From Solirubrobacterales bacterium (GTDB lineage: Bacteria; Actinomycetota; Thermoleophilia; Solirubrobacterales; Solirubrobacteraceae): a stretch of 11,860 bases of DNA. Shown here in pieces: positions 1 to 7,198 of this stretch. The translations under genes and the position numbers were made by a program. The DNA is taken from the NCBI GenBank assembly GCA_013696535.1, contig JACCYI010000228.1, positions 1-11,860 on the forward strand, read 5' to 3'. Within the stretch, counting starts at the first letter, position 1. Each line of letters starts with the position of its first letter. The notes beneath the pieces were generated by a model, which searched no databases, had not been told where the DNA came from, and saw only the letters and a program-made list of their open reading frames with translations.

Positions 1-1150
1 TGCCGAGCAGGTCGGCGCGGCGGCCCGCCGGCGTGGAGCCGGTCAGCAGCGCCGCCTGCACCAGCTCGCCCGGCATCAGCGCCTGCAGCGTGGCGAAATG
101 CTGCTCGGCGAGCGTCTCGGTGGGGGCCATGAGGGCGGCCTGGGCGCCCGATTCGACCGCGCGCAACATGGCGTACAGGGCGATCACGGTCTTGCCCGAC
201 CCCACCTCGCCCATGAGCAGCCGCTGCATCGGCTTCTCGAGTGCGAGGTCCTGATCCACTGCGGCCATCGCGGCGCGCTGATCGCCCGTAGGAGCGAAGG
301 GCAGCCCATCGGCGAGCCACGCGCGGGTGAGCTCGGCAGGCGCCGCCAGCCCTGACGCGCGGGCAGAATCTCGTCGCAGCGCACGGCGCCGCAACAACGC
401 CAGTTGCAGGAGCAGCAGTTCCTCGAAGGCGAGCCGCCGCCGCCCGGCCTCGTGTTCGCCGAAGTGGGCGGCCCACAAGGCGTCGGCCCGCGGCGGCAGC
501 CGCTCCGCCACCCGCAGACGGGCCGGCAGCGGCTCGATGGTGTCGGCCAGCCCTCGCGAGTGCGCGCGCACGAGGGTGAGGATCTGCGTGGAGCTCAAGC
601 CGTCCGTGGCCGGGTAGTGCGCGACGTCAACGCCTCCCCCGCCCGCCGCCTCGTCGGTCGGCGCGTGCTGCTGCACCCGGAAGCGATTGCGCGCCTCGTA
701 CTTCCCGTGGAGCATGAGGCCGGTGCTCGGCGGGTACCGGCCGGCCAACCACGGCTGGTTGAAGAACGTGACCTTCATCACGCCCGTCTCATCGGCGACC
801 GTCGCCTCGACGAGCGGCTTCATGCCGCGGCGCCGGACGGGCCGGGACGTGATCGAGCGAACCTCCACCACCACCGTCGCCACTTCTCCCGGCTCGAGTG
901 CGGCGATCGTGCGGGCTTCTCGGCGGTCGCGCGGCAGGTGCTCCAGGAGATCGCCGACCGTCGCGAGCCCGAGCGATTCGGCGGCCTTCGCGGCGCGGGC
1001 CGGCTGCACCTCGAGTGGCGCGGTCAGCCGCTCCGGGCGGGGGTAGCGGACGTCCGCACCTGGAGTAAAGGGCTCGACGGAGGCGAAGGAGCGCAGGACG
1101 CGAGCGATTGTGACGGGCGCGGCGGCGGCTACTCCGCCGCGATGAGCCAC
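1..1150 (-). CDS. recG: ATP-dependent DNA helicase RecG, N-terminal part (3' end beyond left edge)
   Basis: RecG is a superfamily 2 branch-migration helicase that remodels stalled forks and Holliday junctions. The window holds 383 codons, all open in one frame. Residues about 45-165 fit the wedge/OB region (GLATVGDLLEHLPRDRRE at 61-78; VKVTFFNQPWL-like segment at 125-135). A Q-motif-like PFAPTGDQ lies at 284-291. Walker A GEVGSGKT is at 314-321, and motif Ia MAPTETLAEQH at 341-351 is highly typical of RecG. The DExH box and later motifs would lie to the left of the window. The GTG at 1150 is the best start: no in-frame ATG, GTG or TTG lies between it and the conserved region, and it overlaps the last 22 nt of the upstream fakA-like gene, suggesting translational coupling. 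Starts further upstream inside that gene cannot be excluded. No clear Shine-Dalgarno is seen. The protein call is very secure; the start is less so. Confidence 0.95.
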   Translation of the reverse strand, partial: MAHRGGVAAAAPVTIARVLRSFASVEPFTPGADVRYPRPERLTAPLEVQPARAAKAAESLGLATVGDLLEHLPRDRREARTIAALEPGEVATVVVEVRSITSRPVRRRGMKPLVEATVADETGVMKVTFFNQPWLAGRYPPSTGLMLHGKYEARNRFRVQQHAPTDEAAGGGGVDVAHYPATDGLSSTQILTLVRAHSRGLADTIEPLPARLRVAERLPPRADALWAAHFGEHEAGRRRLAFEELLLLQLALLRRRALRRDSARASGLAAPAELTRAWLADGLPFAPTGDQRAAMAAVDQDLALEKPMQRLLMGEVGSGKTVIALYAMLRAVESGAQAALMAPTETLAEQHFATLQALMPGELVQAALLTGSTPAGRRADLLG

Positions 1151-2769
1151 CAGTAGCTCGGCTGCCCGCCGTACTCGAGCTCGAGCTCCACGCCTTCCGG
1201 GACGAGTTCGGCCACCACGCCGGGCGCCAGCGGCGCACCGGCGCCCGTGATGACCGTGACGAGCTCGGCTCCATCGACAACCGAGTCGAGCACCGAACGA
1301 AGGGTGCTGTCCGGCGCGCCCCACGCCACGAGCCCCTCGTCGACGAAGCCGACGGCCTCGCCTCGCGTGAAGCGGCGTTCCGCGTCGTCGCGCGCCGCCT
1401 CCGCGACCGCTCCGGTACGGACGCCCGCCAGCACGTCCGAGATGGCCGCGGCGTTCTCCTCGAGCCCCTTGACAGGATCGAGCGCCACCGCGGCGGACAG
1501 GCCGGCCTGCTGGGAACGCGACGGCACGACCACCACCTCCTTCTCCGACAGCTCCGCCGCGCGCTCCGCTGCCATGAAGACGTTCGAGGAGTTTGGAAGC
1601 ACGATGACCGTCTCCGCAGGGACATCGTGGATGCCGGCCAGGAGCTCATAGGTCGAAGGGTTGAGCGTCGCTCCTCCTGCCAGAGACACGGCACCCAAGC
1701 CCTCGAACAGGGCGGCCATCCCCTCCCCGGCCACCACCGCCAGGACGCCGCAGGCGGCTGTCGGGGCCCGCTCCGGCGCCGAGAGCCGCTCGATACGCTC
1801 GGACACCTGCGCCCGCATGTCGGCGACGTCGAGTCGGGACACCTCGCCGTATCCCATGAAGAGGCCGATGGCGATCTCGGGCTCATCCGTATGGACGTGC
1901 ACCTTGAGCGTCGAGCGGTCGCCCACCACCAGCACCGAATCACCGATCGACTCGAGGCCGGGGACGTGATCTGACGGATCGAGCTCCGTGCCGGTGACCG
2001 CGAAATTCGTGCAGTAGCGAAAGGTCTGCGAAGCGTGATTGGGGTGTGTGACCCTTGCGGGCGCGTGATGGTCGAGCTCGGGTGGCGGAGCTCCGCGCAA
2101 GACGGAGATCACGCCGGCAAAGATGACCGTCAAGCCGAAGCCGCCCGCATCCACCACTCCGGCCTCTCGCAGCACCGCGAGCAGCTCAGGTCCCCGCCGC
2201 ACGGAGTCCTGGCCCGCGTCGAGCGCGCGCTCGAGGACGTCCGCGATGAGCTTGTCCTGGTGGGCGTCGTCGTCCTCCGGGTTCAAGCGGGGCTCGGGCA
2301 TGTGGGCGAGCTCCGTGGCGACGCGGTGCGCCATCTCGCGAACCACGGTGAGCATCGTGCCCTCCGCGGGATCGCGGACGGAGGCATAGGCGCGATCGGA
2401 CGCGTGGGCCATCGCCGCCCCGATGAGGACGGGATCGACGAGCTCCCCGGGGCGGGAGACGAGCTCCTCCGCCGCCCCGCGGATGAGCTGGGAGAGGATG
2501 ACGCCCGAGTTGCCCCGAGCGCCCAGAAGCGCAGCCCGGGCGACCGAGTCGACGATCTCGTCGCGGCCGATATCGTCGATCGCCCCGGCGTCCGACAGCC
2601 GATCGAGCTCCTCGAGCACCGCCCGCAGGGTCAGCACCATGTTGTCGCCCGTGTCACCGTCGGCGACCGGAAAGACGTTGAGATCATTGACCTCGCGGCG
2701 ACGCGACTCGAGGGTGCTCAGCGCCCCTTCGGCGACCGCGCGGAACCGGACCAGGCTGGGGTCGACCAC
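1129..2769 (-). CDS. fakA: DhaL/DegV-type fatty-acid kinase subunit (FakA/YloV family)
   Basis: This family supplies the ATP-binding kinase subunit that phosphorylates fatty acids held by a separate FakB (DegV) carrier. With the GTG start at 2769 the protein has 546 residues, close to the usual 540-560. The N-terminal DhaL (Dak2) domain shows the Mg/ATP loop NVFPVADGDTGDNM at 31-44 and LGARGNSGVILSQL at 82-95. The middle domain has LESIGDSVLVVGD at 272-284 and KVHVHTDEP at 289-297. The C-terminal DegV-like part includes VIVLPNSSN at 388-396. The frame stays open upstream into rpmB, but residues there do not look like the family, so the GTG 29 bp after the rpmB stop is chosen; its ribosome site is weak. 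It probably shares the rpmB transcript and overlaps recG. No FakB gene and no Asp23-like gene is in the window. The substrate is known only by family, so the symbol is tentative. Confidence 0.88.
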   Translation of the reverse strand: MVDPSLVRFRAVAEGALSTLESRRREVNDLNVFPVADGDTGDNMVLTLRAVLEELDRLSDAGAIDDIGRDEIVDSVARAALLGARGNSGVILSQLIRGAAEELVSRPGELVDPVLIGAAMAHASDRAYASVRDPAEGTMLTVVREMAHRVATELAHMPEPRLNPEDDDAHQDKLIADVLERALDAGQDSVRRGPELLAVLREAGVVDAGGFGLTVIFAGVISVLRGAPPPELDHHAPARVTHPNHASQTFRYCTNFAVTGTELDPSDHVPGLESIGDSVLVVGDRSTLKVHVHTDEPEIAIGLFMGYGEVSRLDVADMRAQVSERIERLSAPERAPTAACGVLAVVAGEGMAALFEGLGAVSLAGGATLNPSTYELLAGIHDVPAETVIVLPNSSNVFMAAERAAELSEKEVVVVPSRSQQAGLSAAVALDPVKGLEENAAAISDVLAGVRTGAVAEAARDDAERRFTRGEAVGFVDEGLVAWGAPDSTLRSVLDSVVDGAELVTVITGAGAPLAPGVVAELVPEGVELELEYGGQPSYWWLIAAE

Positions 2770-2798
2770 GGGCGCTGCAGGGCCGGGCGACCGGGCCG

Positions 2799-2987
2799 CT
2801 ACGCCTTGGTGATCTTGCCCGCCTTGAGGCAGCGGGTGCACACGTAGGCGCGTTGAGGAGCGCCGCCAACGGTGATACGGACCTTCTGCAGGTTCGCATC
2901 GAAGCGGCGCTTGGTGGCGACCATCGAATGGGAGCGGCTCTGCCCGAAGGCAGGGCGTTTGCCGCAGGAGACGCAGACACGGGCCAT
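2799..2987 (-). CDS. rpmB: 50S ribosomal protein L28
   Basis: This is a 62-residue structural protein of the large ribosomal subunit. It begins MARVCVSCGKRP, followed by SRSHSMVATKRRFDANLQ, which is the L28 signature, and ends CTRCLKAGKITKA. Cysteines at 5, 8, 50 and 53 form two CxxC pairs, so this is the zinc-ribbon (C+) version rather than the zinc-free paralogue that some actinobacteria make under zinc starvation. The reading frame remains open upstream to about 3269, but the conserved protein begins at the ATG at 2987 and the longer version would run through the divergent kinase gene. There is no Shine-Dalgarno; a TATACT motif ends 10 nt before the ATG, so the mRNA is probably leaderless or nearly so. 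It is the first gene of the rpmB-fakA-recG run. Confidence 0.97.
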   Translation of the reverse strand: MARVCVSCGKRPAFGQSRSHSMVATKRRFDANLQKVRITVGGAPQRAYVCTRCLKAGKITKA

Positions 2988-2997
2988 GAGGGCGGGG

Positions 2998-3003
2998 AGT
3001 ATA
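2998..3003 (-). promoter_or_regulatory. Candidate -10 element for rpmB
   Basis: On the minus strand this reads TATACT, five of six bases of the TATAAT consensus. It lies 10 nt before the rpmB ATG, which would give a 5' leader of only about 0-6 nt. No convincing -35 hexamer is found at 16-18 nt; the best partial match, GTGACG, is 19 nt away. The assignment is from pattern and spacing only. Confidence 0.5.
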
Positions 3004-3008
3004 GGGAA

Positions 3009-3020
3009 CCGCAATTGCGG
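3009..3020. promoter_or_regulatory. Perfect 12-bp palindrome CCGCAATTGCGG, possible operator
   Basis: CCGCAATTGCGG is its own reverse complement over all 12 bases. It lies in the 69-bp spacer between rpmB (minus) and the kinase gene (plus), just upstream of the rpmB -10 motif and 24 bp before the kinase -10 motif. This is where a dimeric regulator could touch either promoter. I do not recognise it as the site of a known regulator; it does not resemble a Zur box. Confidence 0.4.
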
Positions 3021-3043
3021 GACGTCACCCGACGCCATCCGGG

Positions 3044-3049
3044 TACCTT
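3044..3049 (+). promoter_or_regulatory. Candidate -10 element for the Ser/Thr kinase gene
   Basis: TACCTT fits the loose actinobacterial TANNNT pattern and ends exactly 7 nt before the ATG at 3057, which would place the first transcribed base at or next to the start codon. A GGGA in those 7 nt could be read as a Shine-Dalgarno but would sit too close (3 nt). No -35 is evident. The motif is weak alone, but its spacing matches the other candidates in this window. Confidence 0.35.
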
Positions 3050-3056
3050 GGGATCG

Positions 3057-4586
3057 ATGCCCGCTCAGCTGAGCCTCCCCGACCGCTATCACGTGATGGG
3101 CCACGTCGCGTCCGGGGGCATGGCCGCGGTCTACGCCGCACGGGACGAGCTCCTCGGGCGCGAAGTCGCCGTCAAGGTGCTTGCGGAGCATCTCAACCTG
3201 GATTCCGGCGCGAAACTGCGGTTCCAGCGCGAGGCCCGCGCGGCCGCCGGTCTGTCCTCTCACCCGCACGTGGTCACGATCTACGACGTGGGTGAGTACG
3301 CGGGCCGCTCGTTCATCGTCATGGAACTGCTGCGCCGCGGGTCTCTCGCACAGCTCCTGCGGTCAGGCCGCGACGTCGATGACCGCCCGACCGCCGTGGG
3401 CTGGCTGCGCGACGCGGCGTCGGCGCTCGACGCCGCGCACGCCGCAGGCATCGTCCATCGCGACGTCAAGCCCGCCAACCTGCTCCTCGACGACCGGGGC
3501 GGCATGGTCATGGCCGACTTCGGGATCGCCCGCATCGCACAGGAGGATCAGCTCACCCAGACCGGTCAGGTCCTGGGCACCGCCGCCTACCTCTCGCCGG
3601 AGCAGGCACTCGGCGACGCCGCCACTGCGGCGTCGGATCGCTATGCCCTCGCGGTGGTCGCCTTCGAGCTGCTGACGGGCCGGCGGCCGTTCACCGCGGA
3701 GCACTTCGCGGCACAGGCGCGCGCGCACATCGAGGATCCCCCGCCGCGGGCGGGCGACATCCGCCCCGATCTGCCGCCGGGGGTCGAGGCCGTGCTCGAC
3801 CGGGGCCTGGCCAAGGCGCCCGAAGATCGCTGGCCGACCGCGGGGGCGTTCGTGGACGCGCTCGATGAGGCCTTGGCCGAGCCCGAGGAAGAGCCGACGC
3901 GTGCTATGGCCCCGCTCCTCCCGCCCCGCTCCGAACCGGTCGCACCGGCGCCGAGACCGCTTCTGCGCGAGACGCCCCGCCGCGAGCGCTCCTTCATCGC
4001 CGCCGAAGCACCGCAGCAAGGTCGAAGGGGTCCAGGTCGTTGGGTCGCGCTCCTGGCCGTGCTGCTGGCGCTCGCCGCCGGAGGCGTCGCGATCGCCGCC
4101 CTGAGTGGGGGCGGCGATGGGAAGGGCAACGCAGATCGCGCCGCCCGCGATCCCACGGCTACCCCGAGCGCCACCGCCACCGCCACCAAGAGCGCGAAGC
4201 CCGCTGAACCGACCGCGACGGCGACGGCCGCTCCTACCGCATCACCCACTCCCAGTCCCACTCCCAGTCCGACGGCGGCCGCCACATCTGCGCCCACGGG
4301 CGGTAGCGCGGCGAGCAACAACAACCGTGGGTTCGCGCTCTATCAGGCCGGAAACTACGCCGCTGCGGTCACGCCGTTGCAGCGAGCGGTCGAGCAGTGC
4401 GGTGATTCCAAGGAGCTCGATCCGTGCGGCTACGCCATCTACAACTACGGCTCGGCCCTGCACCGGGCCGGTCGCTCCGCCGAGGCGATTCCGCTGCTCG
4501 AGCGGCGGCTCGCGGGTTTCTCGTTCCAACGCGGAGTGGTGCGCAAAGAGCTGGCCGCCGCGAAGAAAGCCGCCGGCCAGACCTGA
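3057..4586 (+). CDS. Membrane Ser/Thr protein kinase (PknB-like kinase domain) with TPR-like ectodomain
   Basis: This 509-residue protein is a eukaryotic-type (Hanks) kinase. Visible motifs: glycine loop GHVASGGM at 15-22, VAVKVL with the ATP lysine at 40, catalytic HRDVKPAN at 134-141, DFG at 154-156, activation-loop TQT at 167-169 as in mycobacterial PknB, and GTAAYLSPEQ at 174-183. A basic, proline-rich juxtamembrane stretch leads to one membrane span at about 329-349. Next comes a Thr/Ser/Pro/Ala linker (about 366-420), then a helical region (422-507) whose NRGFALYQAGNYAAAVTPLQ and NYGSALHRAGRSAEAIPLLE segments look like two TPR repeats. Two cysteines (448, 457) could form a disulfide outside the cell. 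PASTA repeats are absent, so it is not a true PknB orthologue. The ATG at 3057 is chosen because MPAQLSLPDRYHVMGH is a typical kinase start and the upstream frame overlaps rpmB. It is transcribed apart from both neighbours; targets are unknown. Confidence 0.93.
   Translation: MPAQLSLPDRYHVMGHVASGGMAAVYAARDELLGREVAVKVLAEHLNLDSGAKLRFQREARAAAGLSSHPHVVTIYDVGEYAGRSFIVMELLRRGSLAQLLRSGRDVDDRPTAVGWLRDAASALDAAHAAGIVHRDVKPANLLLDDRGGMVMADFGIARIAQEDQLTQTGQVLGTAAYLSPEQALGDAATAASDRYALAVVAFELLTGRRPFTAEHFAAQARAHIEDPPPRAGDIRPDLPPGVEAVLDRGLAKAPEDRWPTAGAFVDALDEALAEPEEEPTRAMAPLLPPRSEPVAPAPRPLLRETPRRERSFIAAEAPQQGRRGPGRWVALLAVLLALAAGGVAIAALSGGGDGKGNADRAARDPTATPSATATATKSAKPAEPTATATAAPTASPTPSPTPSPTAAATSAPTGGSAASNNNRGFALYQAGNYAAAVTPLQRAVEQCGDSKELDPCGYAIYNYGSALHRAGRSAEAIPLLERRLAGFSFQRGVVRKELAAAKKAAGQT
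4247..4270 (+). repeat. Tandem 12-bp direct repeat in the kinase linker
   Basis: CACTCCCAGTCC occurs twice in a row without mismatch (4247-4258 and 4259-4270). It encodes the TPSP units of the extracytoplasmic Thr/Pro-rich linker of the kinase. Being a multiple of three, unit gain or loss would lengthen or shorten the linker without a frameshift. Confidence 0.85.
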
Positions 4587-4635
4587 TCTCGGGCCGCGCT
4601 TCGCGCTCCGGGTGGTGGCATTCAGGCAGATCTGC

Positions 4636-4863
4636 ATGAGTGTCGAGGTCTTCGGCGTGATTCGGCGCGAGCGATTCGGTCACCGACCCTTCTCGACCGG
4701 GCGTGGCAGCTGCGGGACACCATCCGCGGCCGGGACACGGTGTACGTGGCGCTCGCCGAGGCGCTGGATGCGGTCCTCGTCACCACGGACCGGCCGGCTC
4801 GCAGCGGCGACCGGCCCCGTGTACCGGATCGAGACGGTAGGCCCGGGCCCGGCCGTCAGCTGA
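4636..4863 (+). pseudogene. vapC: Degraded VapC-type PIN-domain toxin gene
   Basis: No single frame reads through, but three frame segments join into the C-terminal half of a VapC ribonuclease toxin. The first frame (from 4636) gives MSVEVFGVIRRERFGHRP. Shifting at about 4689 gives LLDRAWQLRD, then VYVALAEALDAVLVTTDR (to 4793). Shifting back after one extra base at 4794 gives RLAAATGPVYRIETV and a stop at 4861-4863. PLLDRAWxLR, YVALAEAL and LxTTDxRLA are standard VapC features, and the family's acidic residues in the RDT and TTD segments remain. The N-terminal half with the first catalytic aspartate is missing, and roughly 30 residues between VIRRE and GHRP appear deleted (compared with the family from memory). 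No antitoxin gene is visible. The relic sits between the kinase stop and the convergent ribH, whose stop it overlaps by 8 bp. It fills most of the 269-bp gap at 4587-4855; the first 49 bp of that gap show nothing I can name. Confidence 0.75.
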
Positions 4864-5287
4864 TACCGAGCTCGGCACGCATGCGCGCCATCGTCACGAC
4901 GGCCGCTGCCGCGTTGTAGCCCTGATCGCGGCGACCCCCACCCGTTCGGGCGAGCGCCTGATCCAGGTCGGACACCGTCAGCACCCCGAACCCGCAGGGC
5001 ACGTGTGTCCGCAGCTGGACGTCCTGGATCCCGCGCGCAGCCTCCGCGCAGACGAAGTCATAGTGATCGGTCTCTCCGCGGATCACCGCGCCGAGGCAGA
5101 TCACGCCGGCGTAGCGCTCCGATCGAGCCAGATAGGAGGCGGCGAGCGGCAGCTCGAAGGCGCCCGGAACATCGTAGATCTCGGCTTCTGCCTCCTCGGC
5201 CTCGGTCAAAGCACGCTGAGCTCCGGCCACGAGCCGCTCGGCGAGCTCGGCGTAGAAGCGGCCGACGGCGATGGCGAAGGTGGTCAC
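4856..5287 (-). CDS. ribH: 6,7-dimethyl-8-ribityllumazine synthase
   Basis: RibH condenses 5-amino-6-ribitylaminouracil with 3,4-dihydroxy-2-butanone 4-phosphate, the penultimate step to riboflavin. The 143-residue product shows the substrate-binding phenylalanine in AVGRFYAELAERL (residues 7-19), VPGAFELPLAA at about 45-55, the catalytic-histidine segment GAVIRGETDHYDF at about 72-84, PCGFGVLTV, and the phosphate-binding arginine in QALARTG. The usual AGNKG turn reads GGGRRDQG here, a mild departure. It is somewhat shorter than the usual 150-160 residues because it begins directly at the first beta strand. The GTG at 5287 overlaps the ribBA stop as GTGA, and the frame upstream has no other plausible start and runs inside ribBA. 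It is the last gene of the rib operon. Confidence 0.95.
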   Translation of the reverse strand: MTTFAIAVGRFYAELAERLVAGAQRALTEAEEAEAEIYDVPGAFELPLAASYLARSERYAGVICLGAVIRGETDHYDFVCAEAARGIQDVQLRTHVPCGFGVLTVSDLDQALARTGGGRRDQGYNAAAAVVTMARMRAELGIS

Positions 5288-6564
5288 TCGGTCGCCCGGC
5301 CGACGTCCAGGTCGTGCGCGTGCTCCTCCGCGATCATCTCCTCGTCGAGCGGCAGGCCCTGGTGATGGAGCGTGTGGCCCAGGCGGTCTCGCTTGGCGGC
5401 CAGGTAGCGCTCGTTGTGCGGATTGGATGCATGCTCGATCGGCACCTGCTCGGTCACCGAGAGACCGAAGCCCTCGAGCCCGATGATCTTCTTCGGGTTG
5501 TTGGTCATGATCCGAATGAACGTCAAGCCCAGGTCGACGAGGATCTGCGCTCCGATGCCGTAGTCGCGCAGGTCGACGGGGAGGCCGAGCTCGAGGTTCG
5601 CGTCGACGGTGTCGAGCCCCCCGTCCTGCAACCGGTAGGCCCGCAGCTTGTTGAGCAGCCCGATGCCCCGACCTTCCTGCGCGAGGTAGAGCAGCACTCC
5701 CCGGCCCTCGCGGTCGATCTGGGCGAGGGCGGACTCGAGCTGCTCGCCACAGTCGCAACGGAGTGAGTGAAAGACGTCACCGGTGAGGCACTCGGAGTGG
5801 ACCCGGACGAGCACCGGCTCCTCCCCGGCGAGGTCGCCCTTGACCAGCGCCACGTGGTGCTTGTCGTCGACCAGTGCGCGATAGCCCACGGCGGTGAACT
5901 CGCCGTACTGCGTCGGCATGGAGGTCTCGACGACCCGCTCGACGAGCTTGTCGTTCCGACGGCGGTAGGCGATGAGGTCGGCGACCGTGACCATCTTGAG
6001 CCCGTGACGTTCGCAGTAGGGGACGAGGTCGGCCACTCGGGCCATCGTCCCGTCATCGTTCATGATCTCGCAGATGACGCCGGCGGGGTTCAGGCCCGCG
6101 AGCCGCGCAAGGTCCACCGCCGCCTCGGTCTGCCCTGTGCGCTCGAGCACCCCGCCCGGCTTGGACTTCAGGGGGAACACGTGGCCTGGCTGCACGAGGT
6201 CTCGCGGGCGGGCATCAGGGTCGATCGCCACCTGGATCGTCCGGGCCCGGTCGGCAGCCGAGATCCCGGTCGTGACCCCCTCAGCCGCCTCGACCGAGAC
6301 GGTGAACGGCGTCTGGAAGGGCGACTCGTTCTTGGCCGCCATCAGGTCCAGGCCCAGCTCGTCGCAGCGCTCAGGGGTCAGCGAGAGGCAGATCAGGCCA
6401 CGGCCGTGAGTCGCCATGAAGTTGATCGCCTCAGGCGTCACGAACTGGGCGGCCATCGTGAGGTCGCCCTCGTTCTCGCGGTCCTCGTCGTCGCAGACGA
6501 CGACCATCCGCCCCTCGCGGATCTCCTCGATGGCCTCCTCGATGGATGAGAACGCGCGGCTCAC
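5284..6564 (-). CDS. ribBA: Bifunctional 3,4-dihydroxy-2-butanone-4-phosphate synthase / GTP cyclohydrolase II
   Basis: This 426-residue fusion opens both branches of riboflavin synthesis. The N-terminal half (about 1-205) makes dihydroxybutanone phosphate from ribulose 5-phosphate: metal-binding acidic loop [11 protein letters not shown] at 25-35, [11 protein letters not shown] at 53-63, HVFPL at 128-132 and [14 protein letters not shown] at 144-157. The C-terminal half (about 206-400) opens the GTP imidazole ring. It has the zinc ligands C259, C270 and C272 in [33 protein letters not shown] at 298-310, [10 protein letters not shown] at 333-342 and TNNPKK at 354-359. All key residues I know for both activities are present, so both halves look active. 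The GTG at 6564 overlaps the ribE stop as GTGA, and the stop overlaps the ribH start in the same way, a sign of coupled translation. Confidence 0.97.
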   Translation of the reverse strand: MSRAFSSIEEAIEEIREGRMVVVCDDEDRENEGDLTMAAQFVTPEAINFMATHGRGLICLSLTPERCDELGLDLMAAKNESPFQTPFTVSVEAAEGVTTGISAADRARTIQVAIDPDARPRDLVQPGHVFPLKSKPGGVLERTGQTEAAVDLARLAGLNPAGVICEIMNDDGTMARVADLVPYCERHGLKMVTVADLIAYRRRNDKLVERVVETSMPTQYGEFTAVGYRALVDDKHHVALVKGDLAGEEPVLVRVHSECLTGDVFHSLRCDCGEQLESALAQIDREGRGVLLYLAQEGRGIGLLNKLRAYRLQDGGLDTVDANLELGLPVDLRDYGIGAQILVDLGLTFIRIMTNNPKKIIGLEGFGLSVTEQVPIEHASNPHNERYLAAKRDRLGHTLHHQGLPLDEEMIAEEHAHDLDVGRATE

Positions 6565-7160
6565 GCCCGCGCCCCGATGAGCTTCTCCACGTACTTCGCC
6601 AACACGTCGACCTCCAGGTTCACGAGGGATCCGGGCGCCGCGGCGCCGAGGTTGGTGCGCGCAAGGGTCTCCGGGATCAGCGAGACCGAGAAGGACTCGT
6701 CCCCCACCTCAACGACGGTGAGGGAGATCCCGTCCACGGCGATCGAGCCCTTCTCGACCACGTAGCGCAAGAGGCTGTCGCTGCCGCCGGGCGTGTCTAT
6801 GACCACGATGCGGGCGAAGCCGTCCTCGCGTGTCCCGCTCACGGTCCCCACGCCGTCGACGTGCCCTTGCACGACATGCCCGCCCATACGGTCGGCGGCG
6901 CGCAGCTGCAGCTCGAGGTTGACCTGGGAGCCGTCGCCCACCCCGGCCAGCGACGAGCGGCGCAGGGTCTCGTGCATCACGTCCGCCGCGAAGGCTCCAC
7001 CGGTGATGCTCGTGGCGGTCAGGCAGACGCCGTTGACCGCCACGGAGTCGCCTTCGGCGAGCTCTGACGAGAGCCGGGTGCTCACCGTGAGCCGGACTCC
7101 GTCATCCGTGACGTCGACGGCCGCGACGTCTCCGAGATCCTGGACGAGGCCGGTGAACAC
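6561..7160 (-). CDS. ribE: Riboflavin synthase, alpha chain
   Basis: The enzyme dismutates two molecules of 6,7-dimethyl-8-ribityllumazine to riboflavin and the ribitylamino-uracil that RibH reuses. The 199-residue protein has the expected internal duplication. Barrel one has [10 protein letters not shown] at 1-10, [12 protein letters not shown] at 37-48 and HETLRRSSL at 63-71. Barrel two has [11 protein letters not shown] at 93-103, [12 protein letters not shown] at 137-148 and PETLARTNL at 163-171. A C-terminal helix with [10 protein letters not shown] drives trimer formation in this family. The frame is open further upstream, but the universally conserved start (M/V)FTGLV falls on the GTG at 7160, 38 bp after ribD. 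The stop overlaps ribBA by GTGA. Confidence 0.97.
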   Translation of the reverse strand: MFTGLVQDLGDVAAVDVTDDGVRLTVSTRLSSELAEGDSVAVNGVCLTATSITGGAFAADVMHETLRRSSLAGVGDGSQVNLELQLRAADRMGGHVVQGHVDGVGTVSGTREDGFARIVVIDTPGGSDSLLRYVVEKGSIAVDGISLTVVEVGDESFSVSLIPETLARTNLGAAAPGSLVNLEVDVLAKYVEKLIGARA

Positions 7161-7198
7161 CCGTCTCAGGATAGGGGCCCGAGCCGGACGCGTGCGGG

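Noticed and set aside
404..1156. Long plus-strand open frame antisense to recG
   Set aside because: It mirrors the recG frame, is Arg/Gly/Pro-rich, has no recognisable motif and is expected from high GC content; RecG on the other strand is unambiguous.
2035..2847. Plus-strand open frame antisense to the fakA-like gene
   Set aside because: Low-complexity His/Arg/Asp-rich translation with no family features; the opposite strand encodes clear DhaL motifs.
2853..3056. Upstream extension of the kinase frame (68 more residues)
   Set aside because: It runs through rpmB on the opposite strand and lacks kinase-family similarity; the ATG at 3057 directly precedes the conserved domain.
2988..3269. Upstream extension of the rpmB frame
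   Set aside because: L28 is a small protein beginning at MARVC; the extension overlaps the kinase gene and its promoter region.
4840..4849. GGCCCGGGCC palindrome near the ribH stop as a terminator
   Set aside because: It is a self-complementary 10-mer without a loop or T-tract, lies inside the vapC relic, and such strings are common in this base composition.
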